Assembly (NCBI GenBank): GCA_020630695.1
Contig: JAHDIS010000002.1
Location: 56,606-120,605, forward strand
DNA from: Paracoccaceae bacterium
GTDB lineage: Bacteria > Pseudomonadota > Alphaproteobacteria > Rhodobacterales > Rhodobacteraceae
Direction of reading: 5' to 3'
DNA: 64,000 nucleotides
In this document: piece by piece, positions 16,822-25,957 of the stretch
Position numbering within the stretch: position 1 is the stretch's first letter
Layout of the letters: each line of letters opens with the position of its first letter
The notes under the pieces: model-generated
Database searches by the model: none
Seen by the model: only the letters and a program-made list of their open reading frames with translations
Told to the model about the DNA's origin: nothing
Position numbers and translations under genes: made by a program

Positions 16822-18069
16822 CTAGTCTGCGGTTCGTCCTTCGGTGTCGGACATGTCAAAGCCCAGATGCTTGGCGACGGTGAAGATGTCCTTGTCGCCA
16901 CGGCCACACATATTCATGCAGATGATGTGATCCTTGGGCAGCTTCGGCGCGATTTTCATGACATGTGCCAAGGCATGTGATGGCTCGAGCGCGGGGATGA
17001 TACCCTCGGTCTCGCAGCACAGCTGGAACGCTTCCAGTGCTTCCTTGTCCGTGATCGCAACATACTCGGCACGGCCGACTTCGTGCAGCCAGCTGTGCTC
17101 CGGCCCGATACCGGGATAATCGAGACCGGCCGAGATTGAGAAACCTTCGAGAATCTGGCCATCGTCGTCCTGAAGAAGATAGGTGCGGTTGCCATGCAGA
17201 ACGCCCGGGCGGCCACCAGTCAGCGATGCACAGTGTTCCATCTTTTCATTGACGCCCTTGCCACCGGCTTCGACACCGATGATGTTCACGTCTTTGTCGT
17301 CAAGGAACGGGTAAAACAGGCCCATGGCATTCGAGCCGCCACCGATGGCGGCGATGATGGTGTCGGGGTTGCGGCCCTCGGCTTCCATCATCTGCTCTTT
17401 GGCTTCCTTGCCGATGATCGACTGGAAGTCACGAACCATGGCCGGGTAAGGGTGCGGTCCGGCGACCGTGCCGATGCAGTAGAAGGTGTCGCGCACATTG
17501 GTCACCCAATCGCGCAGCGCATCGTTCATTGCGTCCTTCAGCGTTCCGCGCCCGGATGTCACAGGGACAACCTCGGCGCCCAGAAGACGCATGCGGAAAA
17601 CGTTGGGGGCCTGACGTTCAACATCATGCGCGCCCATGTAAACCACGCATTTCAAACCAAACTTGGCGCAGACAGTCGCGGTTGCGACGCCATGTTGACC
17701 AGCACCGGTTTCAGCGATGATGCGTGTCTTGCCCATGCGGCGCGCCAGAATGATCTGGCCAAGCACGTTGTTGATCTTGTGCGCGCCTGTGTGGTTCAGC
17801 TCGTCCCGCTTGAGGTAGATCTTCGCGCCGCCAAGGCGTTCGGTCATGCGTTCAGCATAGTAGAGCGGGCTCGGACGGCCCACATAATGCTTCCACAGAT
17901 AATCCATCTCGTCCCAGAAACTCTGGTCGGTTTTGGCCTTCTCGTATTCTTCTTCCAACGACAGGATCAATGGCATCAGTGTTTCGGACACAAAGCGCCC
18001 GCCAAAGATACCAAAACGGCCCTTTTCGTCGGGGCCTTTCATGAAGGAATTGAACAGATCATTTGCCAT
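16822..18069 (-). CDS. trpB: Tryptophan synthase beta chain
   Basis: TrpB joins indole (from TrpA) with serine to make tryptophan, using pyridoxal phosphate. The 415-residue product has the PLP lysine in HTGAHKINN (Lys98), the ETGAGQHG loop and the phosphate-binding GGGSNAMG. It also has LEPSHALAH and ends [10 protein letters not shown]. Length and motifs fit the TrpB1 type that works with TrpA. Neither trpA nor trpF is next to it in this window; the upstream gene is a MATE exporter. ATG 18069 is chosen since [20 protein letters not shown] is family-like; a Met five codons earlier is possible. Confidence 0.97.
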   Translation of the reverse strand: MANDLFNSFMKGPDEKGRFGIFGGRFVSETLMPLILSLEEEYEKAKTDQSFWDEMDYLWKHYVGRPSPLYYAERMTERLGGAKIYLKRDELNHTGAHKINNVLGQIILARRMGKTRIIAETGAGQHGVATATVCAKFGLKCVVYMGAHDVERQAPNVFRMRLLGAEVVPVTSGRGTLKDAMNDALRDWVTNVRDTFYCIGTVAGPHPYPAMVRDFQSIIGKEAKEQMMEAEGRNPDTIIAAIGGGSNAMGLFYPFLDDKDVNIIGVEAGGKGVNEKMEHCASLTGGRPGVLHGNRTYLLQDDDGQILEGFSISAGLDYPGIGPEHSWLHEVGRAEYVAITDKEALEAFQLCCETEGIIPALEPSHALAHVMKIAPKLPKDHIICMNMCGRGDKDIFTVAKHLGFDMSDTEGRTAD

Positions 18070-18169
18070 GGCTGCGCCTTTCATCCTGAGCGGGACACAG
18101 GTAGCGGGATGCTGGCGCTGGGGCAAGGGGTCGGACAGGCAATTAATGCCAGACAGAACAATAGCGTCA

Positions 18170-19489
18170 TTAAGCCCGACGCGCGGCGCGTTCCAGCGCT
18201 GGATACCGCAGCGCAAGTGTGAGCCCGCGCGCAACGAATGAAATGTGCAGCGCCAACCACAAACCATGGTTCCCCAAGGGCTCCATCAGCAGCCAGACCG
18301 CCATCAGATAGACAAGCGCAGAAAGCGCCATCATGTTGCGCATGTCAGCCGAACGGGTTGCCCCGATAAAGATGCCATCAAACATCACCAAAGCGACTAG
18401 CATAACAGGTGCTGCGATCATCCAGGGCAGGTAGACAAGTGCGGCCTGCTGTACAGCGGGGTCTTTTGCCATGACCGTGATCAACCATGGCCCGAGCACC
18501 GCAAATGCCAAGGCCATGACAACGGCGAAAACCAACGACCACAGACTGCATAGCAAAGACGCGCGCCGGATGCGCGCCACCGCGCGGGCCCCGAACGCTT
18601 TGCCGACCAATGCCTCGGCAGCAAAGGCAAATCCATCCAGCGCATAGCCGACGATATGCAAAAACTGCAGCAGCACCTGGTTGGCAGCCAGTGTCACGTC
18701 TCCGAACCGCCCGCCGAGCAACAGGAACGACACGAAAATCACCTGCAACAAGAGCGATCGAATGAGGATGTCGGCGTTGACCACCGCCATGCGGCGAAGC
18801 TTTTCGCGGTCAAAAACCCGTGGCCAATCCCGCCAAGCGGGAACCGAGAACGCGGACCGGCACAGCCAAAGCCCCAGCACCAGACCGGACCATTCCGCAA
18901 TAAACGTCGCAAAGGCCACGCCGTCGACGCCCCAGCCCAGCTGCAATACAAACAAAAGATCCAGAGCGACATTGACGCCATTCATCCATAGCTGAAGGAC
19001 AAAAACATCGCGGGTGCGCTCCTGGGCAATTAGCCAGCCCGTCACGCCATAGATTGCAATCGCGGCCGGCGCGGACCAAATCCTGATCTGCATATAGGCA
19101 CGCGCAAGCGTTTCGACCTCTGCGCTGGCGGGGCTGATGGCAAAGGCCCCGGCGAAAACCCAGCCCTGCAAAAGGATCAGCCCGACACCACCGGCCAATC
19201 CAATCATCAGCGCGCGGGTCAGCAGCGCGGCAACCTCTCCACTCTTGCCCTCGCCAGCGGCCTGTGCAGTCAGGCCGACCGTCCCCATCCGCAGAAACCC
19301 GAAAATCCAATAGACCGCCGAGATTACGACCGCACCGACGCCAACCGCGGCAATCGGTTCGGGCCGCGGTATCTGACCGACCACAGCCGTATCAACAGCG
19401 CCAAGGATCGGAACCGTGACATTGGCCAGCAAAATCGGAATCGCAATGCGAAGCACGCGTCGATGGGTGATCGTTTCAGTTTCGGTCAT
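18170..19489 (-). CDS. MATE family efflux transporter (DinF-like)
   Basis: A 439-residue inner-membrane exporter of the MATE family with about twelve helices in two six-helix halves. The start [20 protein letters not shown], the first-helix [20 protein letters not shown], and [18 protein letters not shown] fit the DinF subfamily. MATE proteins expel cationic drugs or metabolites using sodium or proton gradients; the substrate here is unknown. It ends 100 bases upstream of trpB, in the same direction, without a clear terminator between them, so read-through into trpB is possible. Confidence 0.92.
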   Translation of the reverse strand: MTETETITHRRVLRIAIPILLANVTVPILGAVDTAVVGQIPRPEPIAAVGVGAVVISAVYWIFGFLRMGTVGLTAQAAGEGKSGEVAALLTRALMIGLAGGVGLILLQGWVFAGAFAISPASAEVETLARAYMQIRIWSAPAAIAIYGVTGWLIAQERTRDVFVLQLWMNGVNVALDLLFVLQLGWGVDGVAFATFIAEWSGLVLGLWLCRSAFSVPAWRDWPRVFDREKLRRMAVVNADILIRSLLLQVIFVSFLLLGGRFGDVTLAANQVLLQFLHIVGYALDGFAFAAEALVGKAFGARAVARIRRASLLCSLWSLVFAVVMALAFAVLGPWLITVMAKDPAVQQAALVYLPWMIAAPVMLVALVMFDGIFIGATRSADMRNMMALSALVYLMAVWLLMEPLGNHGLWLALHISFVARGLTLALRYPALERAARRA

Positions 19490-19568
19490 GCCAAATGGCG
19501 TCTTTCAAATAAGCCGGTTAATTGCCCAGCCTTGCCTCATGGGTCATGCAACCCGGACTTTGGCGCAA

Positions 19569-20078
19569 TCAGCTTTTGGGGCGCGGCATCAGAAAATGCG
19601 CTGTCGCCTGCGCCATGGGCCGATCCCGGTTGTCTTGCCACGCCTCAGCCTGAACCGACGCATAACGTCTGCCTGACCGGGTGATGCGCGCGCGTGCATA
19701 TGCATCACGTGGCAGGCCTGATCGCAGGTAATCCACGGTGAAATCAATTGTCTTTGGAAGACGCGGCAAACGCCCTTCTTCGAGCGTTTCGACTTCCAGA
19801 ACACCGGTTTCGATGTCGTCCCAAAGATAGGACCAGCTGAGCGAAATAAGCGCCGTCACCTCTAGAAATGCGGCGGTGACGCCTCCGTGGATCGCTGGCA
19901 GCATGGGATTGCCGATCAACTGATCTGCAAAAGGCAAAACTGCGGTCAGCTCGTCGCCGCGGCGATCAAACTGGATTCCCAGATACTGGATGTATGGCAC
20001 CCCGCCGGCCAGCGCATGAAGCGCAGCATCGCGGCGTTGCTTGATAACCTGAATCGGTTCGGGCTTTTTGCGCGGCAT
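19569..20078 (-). CDS. PaaI-type hotdog thioesterase (second of a pair)
   Basis: A 169-residue hotdog-fold acyl-CoA thioesterase of the PaaI/YigI group. The diagnostic segment is IHGGVTAAFLEVTALISLSW (HGG plus the central helix), followed by DFTVDYLRSGLPRDAYARA. The N-terminal 30 residues (KKPEPIQVIKQRRDAALHAL) form an extra helix. It begins three bases after the upstream thioesterase gene, with which it must form one transcript. The position beside a beta-oxidation locus suggests release of acyl groups from CoA; the chain specificity is unknown. Confidence 0.88.
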   Translation of the reverse strand: MPRKKPEPIQVIKQRRDAALHALAGGVPYIQYLGIQFDRRGDELTAVLPFADQLIGNPMLPAIHGGVTAAFLEVTALISLSWSYLWDDIETGVLEVETLEEGRLPRLPKTIDFTVDYLRSGLPRDAYARARITRSGRRYASVQAEAWQDNRDRPMAQATAHFLMPRPKS

Positions 20079-20081
20079 GGA

Positions 20082-20516
20082 TCAGCCTCCTTCCACGGTG
20101 AAGGCACCGGTGGCCGTTGCGACAGGTCGGCTTTCGTCTTCGTCATAGGCCGTTGCGCGCACAAAGGCGACCGAACGGGTGACATGATAACACTCTGCTT
20201 TTGCCGTAATGCTCTGTCCCGGCGTTGCCCCGCGCATGTAATCAATCCTCAGATTGATCGTTGCAGTTCCAGCCGGAGACTTCGGATGGGACATGACGGC
20301 GGCGCCGCCGCATGTGTCCATAAGAGCAGAAACCGCACCACCGTGCACAACGCCGGTTTCAGGATCACCAATCAGGCGTTCGTCATAGGGCATTGTAATG
20401 ACCGCAAGCCCGTCACCAATCTGAGTGATTTCCATGCCCAGCGCTTCCGCATGTGGAATCGTCTGAATGAATTGTCGGGCGATGCGGGCTTTCGTTTCGG
20501 TCGTGTCGGCTGTCAT
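20082..20516 (-). CDS. PaaI-type hotdog thioesterase (first of a pair)
   Basis: A 144-residue hotdog thioesterase with the PaaI layout: VVHGGAVSALMDTCGGAAVM (HGG and central helix), then TINLRIDYMRGATPGQSITA. It is shorter than its downstream partner and only distantly similar. The two genes form a tight pair that diverges from a MerR regulator across 106 bases. Hydrolysis of a medium-chain or aromatic acyl-CoA is likely by family; no substrate can be named. Confidence 0.88.
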   Translation of the reverse strand: MTADTTETKARIARQFIQTIPHAEALGMEITQIGDGLAVITMPYDERLIGDPETGVVHGGAVSALMDTCGGAAVMSHPKSPAGTATINLRIDYMRGATPGQSITAKAECYHVTRSVAFVRATAYDEDESRPVATATGAFTVEGG

Positions 20517-20622
20517 TTTTGGACTCCTTGCCCTGCTTTATGCTGCGCGGCCAAGCAGGGCGCAAGCCGTGGTTGTCAGCGGCTTACCGAGCGCCTAAAG
20601 TTCAATCATCGGAGGGGATGGC

Positions 20623-20997
20623 ATGACGGATCAGCGTCTTAGCTTTAAAGAAATGTGCGCGAAATTCGACGTAACGCCGCGCACGTTACGCTACTATGAG
20701 TATATCGAGTTGCTGAGCCCGGACCGAGAAGGCCGGTCAAGGTTCTATGGCCCGCGCGAAGTGGCACGGATGACGCTGATTCTTCGCGGCCGCAAATGGG
20801 GCTTTCCTCTCGAAGACATACGCCAATGGCTTTTGATCTACGAAAAAGAAGGGTCGGAGGCGCAAATGCGTGCTTGGATCGACCTCGCGGATCGGCAGTT
20901 GGGTGAATTGGCTGAACAACGCAGTCAGATCGACCAAGCAATCGAAGAGCTGAGCGACTTGCGCAACGAAACCGCCAAGGATCTGGAATCCAGATAA
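20623..20997 (+). CDS. MerR-family transcriptional regulator
   Basis: A 124-residue MerR regulator. The winged helix-turn-helix (SFKEMCAKFDVTPRTLRYYE, then LLSPDREGRSRFYGPREVAR) is followed by a long dimerisation helix (about 80-124) rich in Leu/Glu/Arg. There is no cysteine cluster, so metals are unlikely effectors; relatives in alphaproteobacteria control fatty-acid or branched-chain amino-acid breakdown. It resembles the next MerR (21243), suggesting an old duplication. GGAGGGG precedes the ATG. I see no ACGT boxes before this gene, unlike the second one. Confidence 0.9.
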   Translation: MTDQRLSFKEMCAKFDVTPRTLRYYEYIELLSPDREGRSRFYGPREVARMTLILRGRKWGFPLEDIRQWLLIYEKEGSEAQMRAWIDLADRQLGELAEQRSQIDQAIEELSDLRNETAKDLESR

Positions 20998-21125
20998 ACG
21001 CTGTTTTTGCAGGCTAAACCGAGAATCAGACGCCCCGGAAAGTCAGTCGGGATCTGAGTCCGCGTGCCATGCTCCAAGCCGGTGCGACAGAAAATTCCAA
21101 ATTCAGCTGTTTACGCAAATTGATC

Positions 21126-21168
21126 TTACGTCACCCTGAAAGTGACGTGGCGTATGAGTTACGTCAAC
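21126..21168. promoter_or_regulatory. ACGT-type operator cluster before the second merR gene
   Basis: A perfect inverted repeat ACGTCAC-N7-GTGACGT (21128-21148) is followed by another TTACGTCAAC element (21159-21168), about 75-115 bases before the merR start. Equivalent GTGACGT and ACGTCAC elements lie before the thiolase gene (25852-25890). The pattern suggests binding by the neighbouring MerR protein. Confidence 0.65.
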
Positions 21169-21242
21169 AAAATTTCCCATTGTATGATGAGCCTCAAATC
21201 CGCACTTCACTCTTTATGAGAGCGTGATCTGTGAGGACTGAG

Positions 21243-21650
21243 ATGATGAGTGAAGACAGAGTAATGACGATCCGTGAAATGTGCGACGCCTTTGACGTGA
21301 CGCCGCGCACACTGCGTTTCTATGAACAAAAGGAGCTTTTGTTCCCGATCCGTGAAGGCCAGAAACGCCTGTTCACACGGAAAGACAGAGCACGGTTGAA
21401 ACTGATTTTGCGTGGCAAACGCTTTGGTTTCAGCCTCGAAGAAATCCGGCAGCTGCTCGACCTCTACTATGTAGGCGACCAGCAGCAAACACAGCTCGCC
21501 CAGACCTATGCGATTGCTCAGGAGCGGCTGAACGACATGTTGCGCCAGCGCGATGAGCTGAACGTCGCCATCGAAGAGCTGCGTGAACAAATGAAGTGGG
21601 GCGAAAAAATGCTCGCCTCGATGAACAACCAAAAGCGCGCGGCGGAATAG
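21243..21650 (+). CDS. MerR-family regulator of the fatty-acid oxidation operon
   Basis: About 135 residues; MerR winged helix-turn-helix (TIREMCDAFDVTPRTLRFYE, KELLFPIREGQKRLFTRKDR) followed by a long coiled dimerisation helix. It stands directly before the acyl-CoA dehydrogenase gene (30 bases), and an ACGT inverted repeat lies in its promoter. I infer local control of beta-oxidation and autoregulation, as for other MerR proteins in acyl-CoA operons. The effector may be an acyl-CoA, but nothing shows this directly. ATG 21243 or 21246 is preferred (GAGG upstream); GTG 21231 is possible. Confidence 0.9.
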   Translation: MMSEDRVMTIREMCDAFDVTPRTLRFYEQKELLFPIREGQKRLFTRKDRARLKLILRGKRFGFSLEEIRQLLDLYYVGDQQQTQLAQTYAIAQERLNDMLRQRDELNVAIEELREQMKWGEKMLASMNNQKRAAE

Positions 21651-21680
21651 GTCGCGCCAAAGAACCGACGGAGTTACTCG

Positions 21681-23462
21681 ATGCCCAGTTACAAGGCCCC
21701 GGTCACTGACCAAATGTTTGTTTTGCACGATGTGCTGAAGATCGCAGAGCAGGATGTTCCCGGTTATGACGAACTGGACCGCGAGACAACCGAGGCCATT
21801 CTGGACGAAGCTGCCAAGGTTGCGCAGGATGTTCTGGCTCCGCTGAACTCTATTGGTGACACCGAAGGCTGCGTGCTTGAAAACGGCGTCGTGCGCACGC
21901 CAACTGGCTTCAAGGCGGCATTTGACCAGATGCGCGAAGGCGGCTGGACTGCCCTTGATTGTGATCCGGAATACGGCGGTCAGGGCCTGCCTTACGTGCT
22001 GGCAACAGCCGTGGGCGAACAGTTCTCTGCGGCGAACATGGCCTTCAACATGTACCCCGGCCTGACCCATGGCGCGTATTCGGCAATCCATACGCACGGC
22101 TCGGACGCCCAGAAGGAAACCTATCTGCCCAAGATGGTGACCTGTGAGTGGACCGGCACCATGAACCTGACCGAACCGCATTGCGGCACCGATCTGGGCC
22201 TGATGCGCACCAAGGCCGTCCCACAGGATGATGGCAGCTACAAAGTGACCGGCCAGAAGATCTTTATCTCTGCCGGCGATCACGACATGTCGGACAACGT
22301 CATTCACCTCGTCCTTGCCAAAATCCCCGGTGGCCCCGACGGCATCAAAGGCGTTTCTCTGTTCATCGTGCCCAAGTTCATCGTGAACGACGACGGCTCG
22401 GTCGGAGAGCGCAACGCTGTTTCTGTCGGCAAGATCGAAGAGAAAATGGGCATCCACGGCAATTCGACCTGCGTGATGAACTACGACGAAGCCACAGGCT
22501 ACCTGCTGGGTCAGGAACACAAGGGCATGCGCGCGATGTTCACGATGATGAACGAAGCCCGCATCGGCGTTGGCCTGCAGGGCTATGCCCAAGCGGACGT
22601 GGCGTTCCAGAACGCGCTGGAATACGCCAAGGACCGTTTGCAGGGCCGCGATGTCACCGGCGTCAAAAACCCGGAGGGACCTGCCGATCCGCTGATCGTG
22701 CATCCTGATATTCGTCGCAACCTGATGGACCAGAAAAGCTTTGTAGAAGGCGCCCGCGCCTTCGCCTTTTGGGGCGCATCGCTGATTGATCGGGCACATA
22801 AGCTGGAAGACGATGCAGCGGACGGGCTGATTTCGTTGATGACCCCGGTCATCAAGGGTTTCCTGACCGACAAAGGCTTTGAGATGGCGACCAATGCCCA
22901 GCAGGTCTACGGTGGTCACGGATACATCGAAGAATGGGGCATGTCGCAGTTCGCACGCGATGCACGCATCGCGATGATCTACGAAGGCGCCAACGGCGTG
23001 CAGGCGCTTGATCTTGTCGGGCGAAAGCTCGGCCAGGATGGTGGCAAGCATGTGATGGCGTTTTTCGAAATGGTCAAAACCTTCATTGCCGAGAACAAGG
23101 GACAGGACACCGATTTTGACGCCCAGTTCATTGAACCGCTCAAGAATGCGTCCAAAGATCTTCAGGCGGCAGGCATGTATTTCATGCAGAACGGCATGAA
23201 GAACCCGAACAACGCCTTGTCCGGCTCGTACGACTTCATGCACCTGTTCGGGCACGTTTGCCTTGGCTTGATGTGGTCCAAGATGGCTCTGGCTGCCAAG
23301 GCACGTCTCGAGGCTGGCGGTGGCGATGACGACTTCTACCAGACCAAGATTGCGACCGGCCGCTATTACATGGCCCGCCAGTTGCCCATGACTGCGACAC
23401 ACTTGTCGCGCATCCAATCGGGTGCAGAACCGGTGATGGCGCTGGAAGCGGCAAACTTCTAA
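21681..23462 (+). CDS. Acyl-CoA dehydrogenase, long type with extra C-terminal domain
   Basis: FAD enzyme for the first step of beta-oxidation, 593 residues. An N-terminal helical extension ([20 protein letters not shown]) precedes the acyl-CoA dehydrogenase core (about 60-450), which has [19 protein letters not shown], the [20 protein letters not shown] segment and the catalytic-loop glutamate in [19 protein letters not shown]-terminal helical domain (460-593) is typical of the FadE/DmdC size class. DmdC, which acts on methylmercaptopropionyl-CoA, belongs to this class, so a DMSP role cannot be excluded. The neighbouring fadB and thiolase argue for fatty acids. Confidence 0.93.
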   Translation: MPSYKAPVTDQMFVLHDVLKIAEQDVPGYDELDRETTEAILDEAAKVAQDVLAPLNSIGDTEGCVLENGVVRTPTGFKAAFDQMREGGWTALDCDPEYGGQGLPYVLATAVGEQFSAANMAFNMYPGLTHGAYSAIHTHGSDAQKETYLPKMVTCEWTGTMNLTEPHCGTDLGLMRTKAVPQDDGSYKVTGQKIFISAGDHDMSDNVIHLVLAKIPGGPDGIKGVSLFIVPKFIVNDDGSVGERNAVSVGKIEEKMGIHGNSTCVMNYDEATGYLLGQEHKGMRAMFTMMNEARIGVGLQGYAQADVAFQNALEYAKDRLQGRDVTGVKNPEGPADPLIVHPDIRRNLMDQKSFVEGARAFAFWGASLIDRAHKLEDDAADGLISLMTPVIKGFLTDKGFEMATNAQQVYGGHGYIEEWGMSQFARDARIAMIYEGANGVQALDLVGRKLGQDGGKHVMAFFEMVKTFIAENKGQDTDFDAQFIEPLKNASKDLQAAGMYFMQNGMKNPNNALSGSYDFMHLFGHVCLGLMWSKMALAAKARLEAGGGDDDFYQTKIATGRYYMARQLPMTATHLSRIQSGAEPVMALEAANF

Positions 23463-23468
23463 GCTGCT

Positions 23469-23495
23469 GGGCGGGGCCGATGCCCCGCCCTTTTT
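23469..23495 (+). terminator. Intrinsic terminator after the long acyl-CoA dehydrogenase
   Basis: A perfect 9-bp stem (GGGCGGGGC / GCCCCGCCC, CGAT loop) followed by TTTTT, six bases past the stop codon. It may only partly stop transcription, since further beta-oxidation genes follow in the same direction. Confidence 0.88.
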
Positions 23496-23516
23496 CCATC
23501 TGCCCGGAGTTTCACT

Positions 23517-23729
23517 ATGCCCAAACGTTTTCGTCTGACGCGGCGTTTTCCTGTTGCCATGACCGAAGATGGGTATCGTGGCCTCAAGCGTTTCGCCACG
23601 GAGGCGGGGCTGGATGAGGGAGAGGCTTTGTCTTTTCTCTTTGAGAATTTTGAAAGTGTAACGGACGACGAAGTGCTCGCAGTCAAACTGCGGCAGTTCA
23701 ATTCCGATTTGGAAGCGCGCAAGCGCTGA
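23517..23729 (+). CDS. Small protein between two acyl-CoA dehydrogenase genes, function unknown
   Basis: A 70-residue protein, [20 protein letters not shown] onward. It has a basic N-terminus, then two amphipathic helices ([40 protein letters not shown]) and a charged end. A beta-strand followed by two helices recalls ribbon-helix-helix DNA-binding proteins, but the match is loose. A ribosome site (GGAG) precedes the ATG, and the stop is 16 bases before the next dehydrogenase, supporting a real gene. It could equally be a small accessory protein of the dehydrogenase. No known family was recognised. Confidence 0.65.
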   Translation: MPKRFRLTRRFPVAMTEDGYRGLKRFATEAGLDEGEALSFLFENFESVTDDEVLAVKLRQFNSDLEARKR

Positions 23730-23745
23730 AGGAGAGACCCATCCA

Positions 23746-24879
23746 ATGACGTGGATGACCGAAGAACACGCCATGCTGGGCGAAATGACCGCCAAGTTCA
23801 TTGAAGAGCAGTGGCAACCGCATTTTGAACGCTGGCGCAAACAGGGGCAGATGGACCGCGACACCTGGGGACAGGCCGCCGAACTGGGCCTCTTGTGCCC
23901 CTCTGTTCCAGAAGAATACGGCGGCCTCGGGGGTGACTTTGGACATGAAGCCACGATCCTGATCGAAGCCTCACGCGCCAATCTCGCCAGTTGGGGGCAC
24001 GGCATCCACTCCGGGATCGTCGCGCACTACATTCTGGCCTATGGAACCGAAGACCAGAAAAAACGCTGGCTGCCCAAGATGATTTCAGGCGAAATGGTGG
24101 GCGCTTTGGCCATGACCGAGCCCTCGACCGGCTCAGATGTGCAGGCCATCAAGACCCGCGCCCTGCGCGAGGGCAACGCCTACCGGCTGTCCGGCCAGAA
24201 GACCTTCATCACAAACGGCCAGCATGCAAACCTGATTGTGGTCGCCGCCAAGACCGACCCATCCGAAGGTGCAAAAGGTGTGTCGCTGGTTGTTGTGGAA
24301 ACTGATGGCGCCGAAGGCTTCCAACGCGGGCGCAACCTGGAAAAAATCGGCTGCCATGCTGCGGATACATCCGAGTTGTTCTTTGATAATGTCGAAGTTC
24401 CGCCTGAGAACATTCTGGGACAGCAAGAAGGCCAGGGGTTCTACCAGATGATGCAGCAACTGCCGCAGGAGCGCCTGATCATTGCCTGCGGCGCGGTTGG
24501 CGCAATCGAAGGCGCGGTTGAACGGACCATAGCCTATTGCAAGGAACGCGAAGCCTTTGGCGGCCCGCTTACACAATTCCAGAACACCCGCTTCAAACTT
24601 GCGGAATGCCAGACCAAGGCAAAGGTCGCCCGCGCATTTCTGGACGATTGCATGGCAGAGCATTTGCAGGGAAAATTGACCGTGGAAAAGGCGGCCATGG
24701 CAAAATACTGGCTAAGCGACACGCAAGGCGAAGTGCTGGACGAATGCCTTCAGTTGCACGGCGGTTATGGCTTCATGCAGGAATATGCCATCGGTGAGAT
24801 GTGGACCGATGCCCGCGTGCAGCGCATCTATGGCGGAACAAATGAAATCATGAAGGAGCTGATTGCGCGCAGCTTGTGA
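23746..24879 (+). CDS. Acyl-CoA dehydrogenase (LCAD/isovaleryl-CoA type active site)
   Basis: A 377-residue FAD-dependent acyl-CoA dehydrogenase. FAD and substrate segments are [20 protein letters not shown] and [32 protein letters not shown] and [20 protein letters not shown] follow. The end reads [14 protein letters not shown] with Gly where short- and medium-chain enzymes carry the catalytic Glu. The base is therefore expected to be Glu242 in LPQERLI, as in long-chain and isovaleryl-CoA dehydrogenases. It follows the small gene by 16 bases. With thiolase and fadB nearby it likely serves fatty-acid breakdown; branched substrates are possible. Confidence 0.93.
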   Translation: MTWMTEEHAMLGEMTAKFIEEQWQPHFERWRKQGQMDRDTWGQAAELGLLCPSVPEEYGGLGGDFGHEATILIEASRANLASWGHGIHSGIVAHYILAYGTEDQKKRWLPKMISGEMVGALAMTEPSTGSDVQAIKTRALREGNAYRLSGQKTFITNGQHANLIVVAAKTDPSEGAKGVSLVVVETDGAEGFQRGRNLEKIGCHAADTSELFFDNVEVPPENILGQQEGQGFYQMMQQLPQERLIIACGAVGAIEGAVERTIAYCKEREAFGGPLTQFQNTRFKLAECQTKAKVARAFLDDCMAEHLQGKLTVEKAAMAKYWLSDTQGEVLDECLQLHGGYGFMQEYAIGEMWTDARVQRIYGGTNEIMKELIARSL

Positions 24880-25195
24880 ACGGGCGCTATTCCGCAGGCT
24901 TTGGAATTGAGTATTTCAGCAGAGAAGAAACAGGGGCGATGCGCCTCGGGTCCAACCTCAGGACTGCGTCGCATCCCCCTGTCTTGCCCGGACCTTTGGT
25001 GAGATCGGGTCTTCTCCTCTGGCGGTCATCGGCTCTCCAGCCTGTACCGCGTTGTCACAATGGCGGCATTAACCTTAATGCCCGGTTACCAGAGAAGCCG
25101 ATTTGCTGTTTCTTCTCTGTGCAAATACCTCCGGGGGTGTGGGGGCTGGCCCCCACGGCTCACCGGATCACACGCGCCTTGGGAGGGGCAAACAC
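24880..25195. other. Gene-free interval holding an inverted-repeat element
   Basis: This 316-base stretch between the acyl-CoA dehydrogenase and GST genes has no credible coding frame. Most of it is occupied by a structured repeat element (24909-25156, described separately). The last 40 bases hold GGGAGGGG, the ribosome site of the GST gene. Confidence 0.7.
24909..25156. repeat. Inverted-repeat-bounded structured intergenic element
   Basis: Two arms, 24909-24931 (GAGTATTTCAGCAGAGAAG then AAAC) and 25108-25131 (GTTTCTTCTCTG then TGCAAATACCTC), are complementary over about 20 of 23 positions and enclose about 176 bases. Inside are a CAGGGGCGATGCG arm facing CGCATCCCCCTG, a perfect hairpin GGCATTAA-CC-TTAATGCC (25065-25082), and CAGAGAAG (25090-25097) able to compete for the right arm. 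Directly after it is a GTGGGGGC-TG-GCCCCCAC hairpin (25139-25156). The sequence ACCTCCGGGGGTGT followed by a GGGGGC hairpin is, as far as I recall, frequent between Roseobacter genes. A small mobile repeat or structured RNA are the options. Confidence 0.6.
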
Positions 25196-25834
25196 ATGAC
25201 CATGAAACTCTATTGCTTTGGTGAATCGGGCAACGCCTACAAGGCCGCTCTGCCTTTGTCTCTGTCCGGGCTCGAGTGGGAGGCCGTCAAAGTCGATTTC
25301 TTCGCAGGCGAGACCCGAACGGCTGAGTATCGTGACACGGTCAATTCCATGGGAGAGGCGCCGGTCCTGCTGGATGGCGATACCAAAATCAGCCAGTCTG
25401 GTGTCATTCAGATGTATATCGCCGAAAAGTCCGGGAAATTCGGCGGACAGACTCCCGAGGACGCCCGAGAAGTGATGCGGTGGATGTTCTGGGACAATCA
25501 CAAGCTAAGCTCACAAGCTGGCATGACCCGTTTTCTGATGAACTTTCTGCCAGAAGACAAACGCCCTGCTGACGTCATCGGTTTTATGCAAGGACGCTTG
25601 AAGGCGGCCTATCAGGTTCTTGATGCCCATTTGGACGGCCGGGAATGGATTGTCGGCTCGGGCCCCACCAACGCTGACTTTTCTTGCTGCGGCTATCTTT
25701 TCTACCCTGAACCCTTTGGGTTCGAGCGCAAGGAATGGGCCAACATCGACCGTTGGCTTGGCAATATCGAACACTTGGATGGCTGGAAACACCCCTACGA
25801 TCTGATGCCTGGCAGTCCGGCTGATCGGGGTTAG
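25196..25834 (+). CDS. Glutathione S-transferase family protein
   Basis: A 212-residue GST. The thioredoxin-like N-terminal domain (MTMKLYCFGESGNAYKAALP to about 80) contains the GSH-site stretch GEAPVLLDGDTKISQSGVIQ, where cis-Pro and the S-x-I pair bind glutathione. The C-terminal helical domain (90-212) has the N-capping box segment TNADFSCCGYLF. It carries Ser or Tyr rather than Cys at the N-terminal active site. It sits inside the beta-oxidation locus between the dehydrogenases and thiolase, an arrangement I recall from other Roseobacters, but its role there is not known. ATG 25196 is preceded by GGGAGGGG. Confidence 0.9.
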   Translation: MTMKLYCFGESGNAYKAALPLSLSGLEWEAVKVDFFAGETRTAEYRDTVNSMGEAPVLLDGDTKISQSGVIQMYIAEKSGKFGGQTPEDAREVMRWMFWDNHKLSSQAGMTRFLMNFLPEDKRPADVIGFMQGRLKAAYQVLDAHLDGREWIVGSGPTNADFSCCGYLFYPEPFGFERKEWANIDRWLGNIEHLDGWKHPYDLMPGSPADRG

Positions 25835-25851
25835 CACAGCCATGCGGGGAT

Positions 25852-25890
25852 GTGACGTTACGAAGTTTACGTATGACGCCCCAACGTCAC
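25852..25890. promoter_or_regulatory. ACGT-type operator cluster before the thiolase gene
   Basis: GTGACGTTACG (25852-25862), TTTACGTATGACG (about 25866-25878) and ACGTCAC (25884-25890) lie 65-105 bases before the thiolase start. GTGACGT and ACGTCAC are the same half sites as in the inverted repeat at 21128-21148, suggesting shared control by the MerR regulator. Confidence 0.65.
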
Positions 25891-25957
25891 CCTTGCGCGA
25901 GTGGGGTGTGATGCCCCACCTCTTTATCAAAGACATGTTCCGACAAAGGACCCGACG

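Noticed and set aside
18070..18169. Possible trp leader or attenuator before trpB
   Set aside because: The 100-base gap to the upstream MATE gene contains no run of Trp codons and no clear competing hairpins.
21207..24005. A 932-codon open frame on the minus strand
   Set aside because: It lies fully antisense to two well-supported acyl-CoA dehydrogenase genes and a MerR gene; its translation has no domain character and reflects high GC in third codon positions.
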